DNA of 64,000 nt from Gracilaria gracilis. Its lineage: Eukaryota > Rhodophyta > Florideophyceae > Gracilariales > Gracilariaceae. Made by a program: the position numbers and the translations under genes. The notes under the pieces were generated by a model. The model saw nothing but the letters and a program-made list of their open reading frames with translations. It ran no database searches and had not been told where the DNA came from. The DNA is taken from the NCBI GenBank assembly GCA_030374805.1, contig JARGSG010000019.1, positions 496,001-560,000 of the forward strand. Direction: 5' to 3'. Below are positions 60,740-64,000 of the stretch, one piece after another; the stretch's first letter is position 1, and each line of letters begins with the position of its first letter.

Positions 60740-62341
60740 ATGACAAAAAGTGTTCCCAGACGTAGGTCGACCAGGACGCGAAGAAGTCCCCCACAGTGGT
60801 GGAAAGAAGGCTCGAATCGACCTAAATCTAAGCCCTCAAGCGTTGCCAAGATTGAACGGTCCTCACTCTCGGAAGAAGAAGAAAGGCCTAGGAAGAGGCG
60901 GCCTCCGAGACTTCCAGAGAACGCTCAGCCTCAAAAATCAAGATGCCAAGAGACCTTCCAATCGGATTGGAACGGCGTTGAAGAAGACGGGGAAGGCGAA
61001 GTCAGCCACCAAGTAATTGGTGATACTTGTTCAACAGTGATTTTCCACTCCACTGAAACGTACAAAAGTCATGGGAAACCGCAGTCTGACTTCCTAAAAT
61101 CAAGCGAGCATCCCGTCCCTGACGAAAAGATCACCAATACTGGCGAAACCCTCAAGTCCGATATAGAACAGGTTACTAATACCTTCGAATCGACGGCGTA
61201 TCATGTGCAGTTCACCTCAACAACAGAGGTAGAAACAGCGGCTCAAACTGACAAAATTCACGATGAAGCAAGGCTTGTCTCGGGAAACATCAACACACAG
61301 AAGGATGTGGAACTAACTCGTACAAGGATGGAAAAGACATGTTCTTTCCAGGTTTCTTCTGGGCTGCAGAGAGGTGGCCGTGGCGAAACCATTTTCAATA
61401 CTTTTATCCAGGATGGGATGTGCAGCTCTTCTCCGCCAAGAGCAAGTGGTTCTAACGCAAGCAAAGACGCAATGAAAGCGGTGGGTGAAAAGAAGACAGG
61501 CGCTATTGGGAAACGACTAGATTCCAAAGACTGCTTGGAAGCATGTCCAGAAGGAAGATCAACACCTCCTAAAGCCAGTGTTAATCAGAACCTCTCTCCT
61601 CAAGAAATCGGAGCTCGGGTGGTAGCTCGGATTTCTGAACGACTTTTATACGGCGAAACGTTGAACAACGAAAACTGTCGAAGCCCAACCAGGCAATCGA
61701 AACCACTCTCGAACAATACAAGCTTTACATCAGCGAAAGATGTGAGAAAAGGGACCGATAACTCTTCAGTACAGTCTTCGAGGATAATCAACGCCATCAA
61801 CGGCGTAGCTGTGCGTCAATCTACGGAGCATACGAGCTTGCATGGTTCAGAACGATACTTCGGGGTTGAAGAAATGATGCCTGCCGTTTCTCAAGAGTTT
61901 CGAATGCCAGAAACCTGTTCCACTTGCTCTCCACAAGCATGCATCTGTGAGAACAAGCGTTTCGCTAAAAAACGAGCGAAGGAAACCACACCATCTGCAA
62001 TAGGCTTTAAACTACGGCGCGGGTCAAAGATTCATTACACCACTGAGAGCGGGGTCTTTGGGCTTATAAAGTTCGGAATCAGAGCATGCAGCGACGGAAT
62101 TCTGGTAGGAGAACTTACTATTTTCCCTCGGTCTGCAACAGGTCCTCGACGCACAAGCGGACAAAAAGAATTGTATATAGTTCTACGAGGATTCCTCATC
62201 CTCGAAGTAGAGGATTCTACACTCCATCTGCGTGAAGGAGACGACGTCGAATTCGAAGATAACACGGTGTTTCAGTTTAGAAACCCACACCTTCGTTCCA
62301 CTGACTTAATCTGCCTTCTGTTGCCCACTGAGTACGCGTAG
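60740..62341 (+). CDS. CENPC: CENP-C (Mif2-like) inner kinetochore protein
   Basis: A 533-aa protein from ATG 60740. The C-terminal cupin (about 415-533) has SKIHYTTESGVFGLIKFGIR, ELYIVLRGFLILEVEDSTLH, LREGDDVEFEDNTVFQFRNP and ends DLICLLLPTEYA, the CENP-C/Mif2 dimerisation fold. At the very N-terminus (about 6-22), PRRRSTRTRRSPPQWWKEG fits the CENP-C motif (R-S-x-R-x-x-x-P-P-x-x-W-W) that grips CENP-A nucleosomes. The middle 380 residues are polar and probably disordered. In animals, fungi and plants the motif usually lies centrally, not at the start; a missing upstream exon could explain this. It would link centromeric chromatin to the kinetochore. Confidence 0.85.
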   Translation: MTKSVPRRRSTRTRRSPPQWWKEGSNRPKSKPSSVAKIERSSLSEEEERPRKRRPPRLPENAQPQKSRCQETFQSDWNGVEEDGEGEVSHQVIGDTCSTVIFHSTETYKSHGKPQSDFLKSSEHPVPDEKITNTGETLKSDIEQVTNTFESTAYHVQFTSTTEVETAAQTDKIHDEARLVSGNINTQKDVELTRTRMEKTCSFQVSSGLQRGGRGETIFNTFIQDGMCSSSPPRASGSNASKDAMKAVGEKKTGAIGKRLDSKDCLEACPEGRSTPPKASVNQNLSPQEIGARVVARISERLLYGETLNNENCRSPTRQSKPLSNNTSFTSAKDVRKGTDNSSVQSSRIINAINGVAVRQSTEHTSLHGSERYFGVEEMMPAVSQEFRMPETCSTCSPQACICENKRFAKKRAKETTPSAIGFKLRRGSKIHYTTESGVFGLIKFGIRACSDGILVGELTIFPRSATGPRRTSGQKELYIVLRGFLILEVEDSTLHLREGDDVEFEDNTVFQFRNPHLRSTDLICLLLPTEYA

Positions 62342-62412
62342 ATAAACATGTAGTTAACAAGAAGTACTCGTCCTTTTGTCCTGCAAGTGAAGTGTTGCTT
62401 TGTATCAGTTAT

Positions 62413-64000
62413 TTACTTTGCCTCTTTCGCACCGAGTTCAACGATTTTACGTTTGTCCTTTAGAGCTCCCAGAATTTCTCGCTTTCGCCTTTCTCTTTGT
62501 TCAGCTTTCTCAGCCTCTGAAAGAGGTTTTGCCGAAATTGCCGCTGCCCACCCATCTTCTTCCTCTCTTGGAGGGTCTGAGGCAAACGGAAGAGGGGAAT
62601 GGTTCGCGGAGATCCTCACTCGCTTATTCGCTCCCATTTCTTGCAGATCGGCAGGTTCGGCAGAGTTTAACGTGCTCTCGTACTTTCTCTTCGCCACATG
62701 CTCTTCTCGTGCTTTCATGGATAACATCAGCACCTTGAAAAGTTCGCGCAATCTCGCCTCTCCCAGTTGGGTCTGTGCCTTGACAAACGACGGGTCTTCT
62801 TTCCAAGACTGAGGCATGGAATCAAATGACCGTTCTGTAGATGTCACAGTCCTCGAAAGGAAATCTCTGTACTCCTCCTCCGCGGCCTCCCTCTCCTTTT
62901 GTCGTTTTCTCTTCTCCTTCCTCTTCCTGTCCGCTATGAGAGCATCAATAACGACAGGTTCCATACCTTTGAAATATTCTTTTAGGGGCTCTACATTCTG
63001 AAGTGTCTCTACAGTGGTTTCTTCAGAAATCTCTATATTTGCGTCTTTGAGTATGCGTCTAAACGCCTCACGATTTTTGTGAATGATTTGCTCAAACATG
63101 GCTATTGCGTCTTCGAACAGATCCATCGGCGGAGCAGCAAGCTCGGACTCCGGTTTGGCAAAGTCTTCCTTACCAATAATCACAGACACATCCCTCCATC
63201 TTGCAGTGGGTGGAATTTTGCCACTCAAGATCATTTTTTCCACGCCTGCTCTGAAGTCTGCCCTGCTTGCTCTTTGTTTTGCCTTCAGAATCTCCTTTTC
63301 TTTAGCTCGCTTCCTCTGAACAAGAGCGTCCACCTTCTTCTTGAAGTGGCGAATTAGTCTCGCCACATCATCCTCATCCAAATCGCGGTCTTTATCAAGA
63401 TCGAACGAGAACCTTCTCAGTTCCCGAAATGGGGTTGCATCGGTGAATGATGGGTGTACACCAGCAGCTGCTTGGGAAGAAACATGTTCAGATTCCATGT
63501 CTGAGTCTTGCTTCTCAACCTTCTCTTCAGCCTTCACAACAGGAGTCTTGTTCTTGTCTTGCTGAACAGGGAGTAACGCTGGGTGGATTCGATTCTCTAG
63601 TTCTGCACTGATGACCTCAATCACTTTCTTTCTACGCCGTGCACGCTCAACTTTTCCCTTTCGGACGCGCTCGTTGAAAAAGGCTCTTACAAGATTCATT
63701 CGGGATCGCTCTTCAACAGTACCAAAACGAGGATCATCTTCCATCGCCCGCACGTTTTCGCGTCGGCATCGATTCAAATTTGAAACATCGTAAGGTTCAT
63801 TCTTGAAGCACTCTTCCAAGAGAGTAAGAAAGTCTTCAGCCGCGGAGCGAACCCGTAGGATATCACGACGTTTCGCCGACTTCTTCTCCTTGTCACAGTA
63901 TTTGACCCACGCTTCTTTGCGTTTTCCGTACGGAGATGTAAGAGTGTATCTCGCATCTGACGAGCATCCTGACATAACTTCTAGCCACGATGACTGGCTG
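62413..64000 (-). CDS. PRPF40: PRP40-like pre-mRNA processing factor (FF domains), 5' end beyond window
   Basis: The frame is open from 62413 to the window edge. An ATG at 63975 lies inside the first visible FF domain (SSWLEVMSGCSSDARYTLTS..KRKEAWVKYCD), so the true start, probably with WW domains, is outside. Further FF-like units are PRFGTVEERSRMNLVRAFF, then FDLDKDRDLDEDDVARLIRH..ADFRAGVEKMILSGKIPPTA and LFEDAIAMFEQIIHKNREAF, separated by charged helices. The C-terminus is Arg/Glu/Lys-rich with a predicted coiled coil (EAEKAEQRERRKREILGALK). PRP40 is a U1 snRNP-associated factor bridging 5' splice site and branch point. Its stop lies 71 bp from the convergent CENP-C gene. Confidence 0.85.
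   Translation of the reverse strand, partial: SQSSWLEVMSGCSSDARYTLTSPYGKRKEAWVKYCDKEKKSAKRRDILRVRSAAEDFLTLLEECFKNEPYDVSNLNRCRRENVRAMEDDPRFGTVEERSRMNLVRAFFNERVRKGKVERARRRKKVIEVISAELENRIHPALLPVQQDKNKTPVVKAEEKVEKQDSDMESEHVSSQAAAGVHPSFTDATPFRELRRFSFDLDKDRDLDEDDVARLIRHFKKKVDALVQRKRAKEKEILKAKQRASRADFRAGVEKMILSGKIPPTARWRDVSVIIGKEDFAKPESELAAPPMDLFEDAIAMFEQIIHKNREAFRRILKDANIEISEETTVETLQNVEPLKEYFKGMEPVVIDALIADRKRKEKRKRQKEREAAEEEYRDFLSRTVTSTERSFDSMPQSWKEDPSFVKAQTQLGEARLRELFKVLMLSMKAREEHVAKRKYESTLNSAEPADLQEMGANKRVRISANHSPLPFASDPPREEEDGWAAAISAKPLSEAEKAEQRERRKREILGALKDKRKIVELGAKEAK

Overview
The window looks like nuclear DNA of a red alga, most likely a florideophyte of the Chondrus/Gracilaria kind. This is inference from gene content: an apparently plastid-targeted ClpS, a CURT1/CAAD thylakoid-curvature protein, a Golgi-type sulfotransferase of the sort used for sulfated galactans, a single MADS-box gene, mostly intronless genes with a few 90-210 bp GT-AG introns, moderate GC, and transposon-rich stretches beside compact gene-dense DNA. 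No rRNA, tRNA or CRISPR array was recognised.

Region 1 (1-6.7 kb) is low-quality gene space. It holds a G-rich, strongly strand-skewed tract with one or two unrecognised proteins. It also holds decayed minus-strand copies of recognisable cell-cycle or regulatory genes: a tesmin/TSO1-type CXC protein, and a CLK/LAMMER kinase fragment run together with a PHO80-like (P/U-type) cyclin.

Region 2 (6.77-25.9 kb) is one nest of transposons. The outer, oldest layer is a gene fossil resembling, from memory, the eukaryotic DUF7869 family. It is split into three pieces and flanked by 36-bp inverted repeats at 6771-6806 and 25874-25909. Into it went (a) a PIF/Harbinger element (8035-17733, TTA target duplication) with both its genes open, itself interrupted by a hAT element (11422-17604, perfect 8-bp target duplication); (b) a whole-looking DIRS/PAT-like tyrosine-recombinase retroelement (18129-24083) with split direct repeats; and (c) a 1.05-kb MITE-like element (24620-25671). 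The hAT carries its own 823-aa transposase plus a mutilated copy of the host TOR kinase gene (FAT and kinase parts).

Region 3 (27.6-64 kb) is compact host gene space with both strands used. In order: RPS25, NFRKB/INO80G-like, SDF2, CURT1-like, TFIIA gamma, a secretory-pathway membrane protein, TFIIF beta, class III alcohol dehydrogenase, a small membrane protein, TMEM208/SND2, a sulfotransferase, a MEF2/SRF-like MADS protein (four exons), ClpS, an NTF2-like protein, carnosine N-methyltransferase-like, PTPA (with an apparent one-base frameshift near its end), a membrane aspartic protease, an unknown helical protein, DNAJC17-like, CENP-C, and a PRP40 FF-domain protein that runs off the right edge. 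Several neighbours are divergent with 0.5-0.8 kb shared promoters (CURT1/TFIIA gamma, NFRKB/SDF2, TFIIF beta/ADH3). Others converge with very short gaps (ADH3 and its neighbour). Perfect or near-perfect hairpins lie in several gene gaps.
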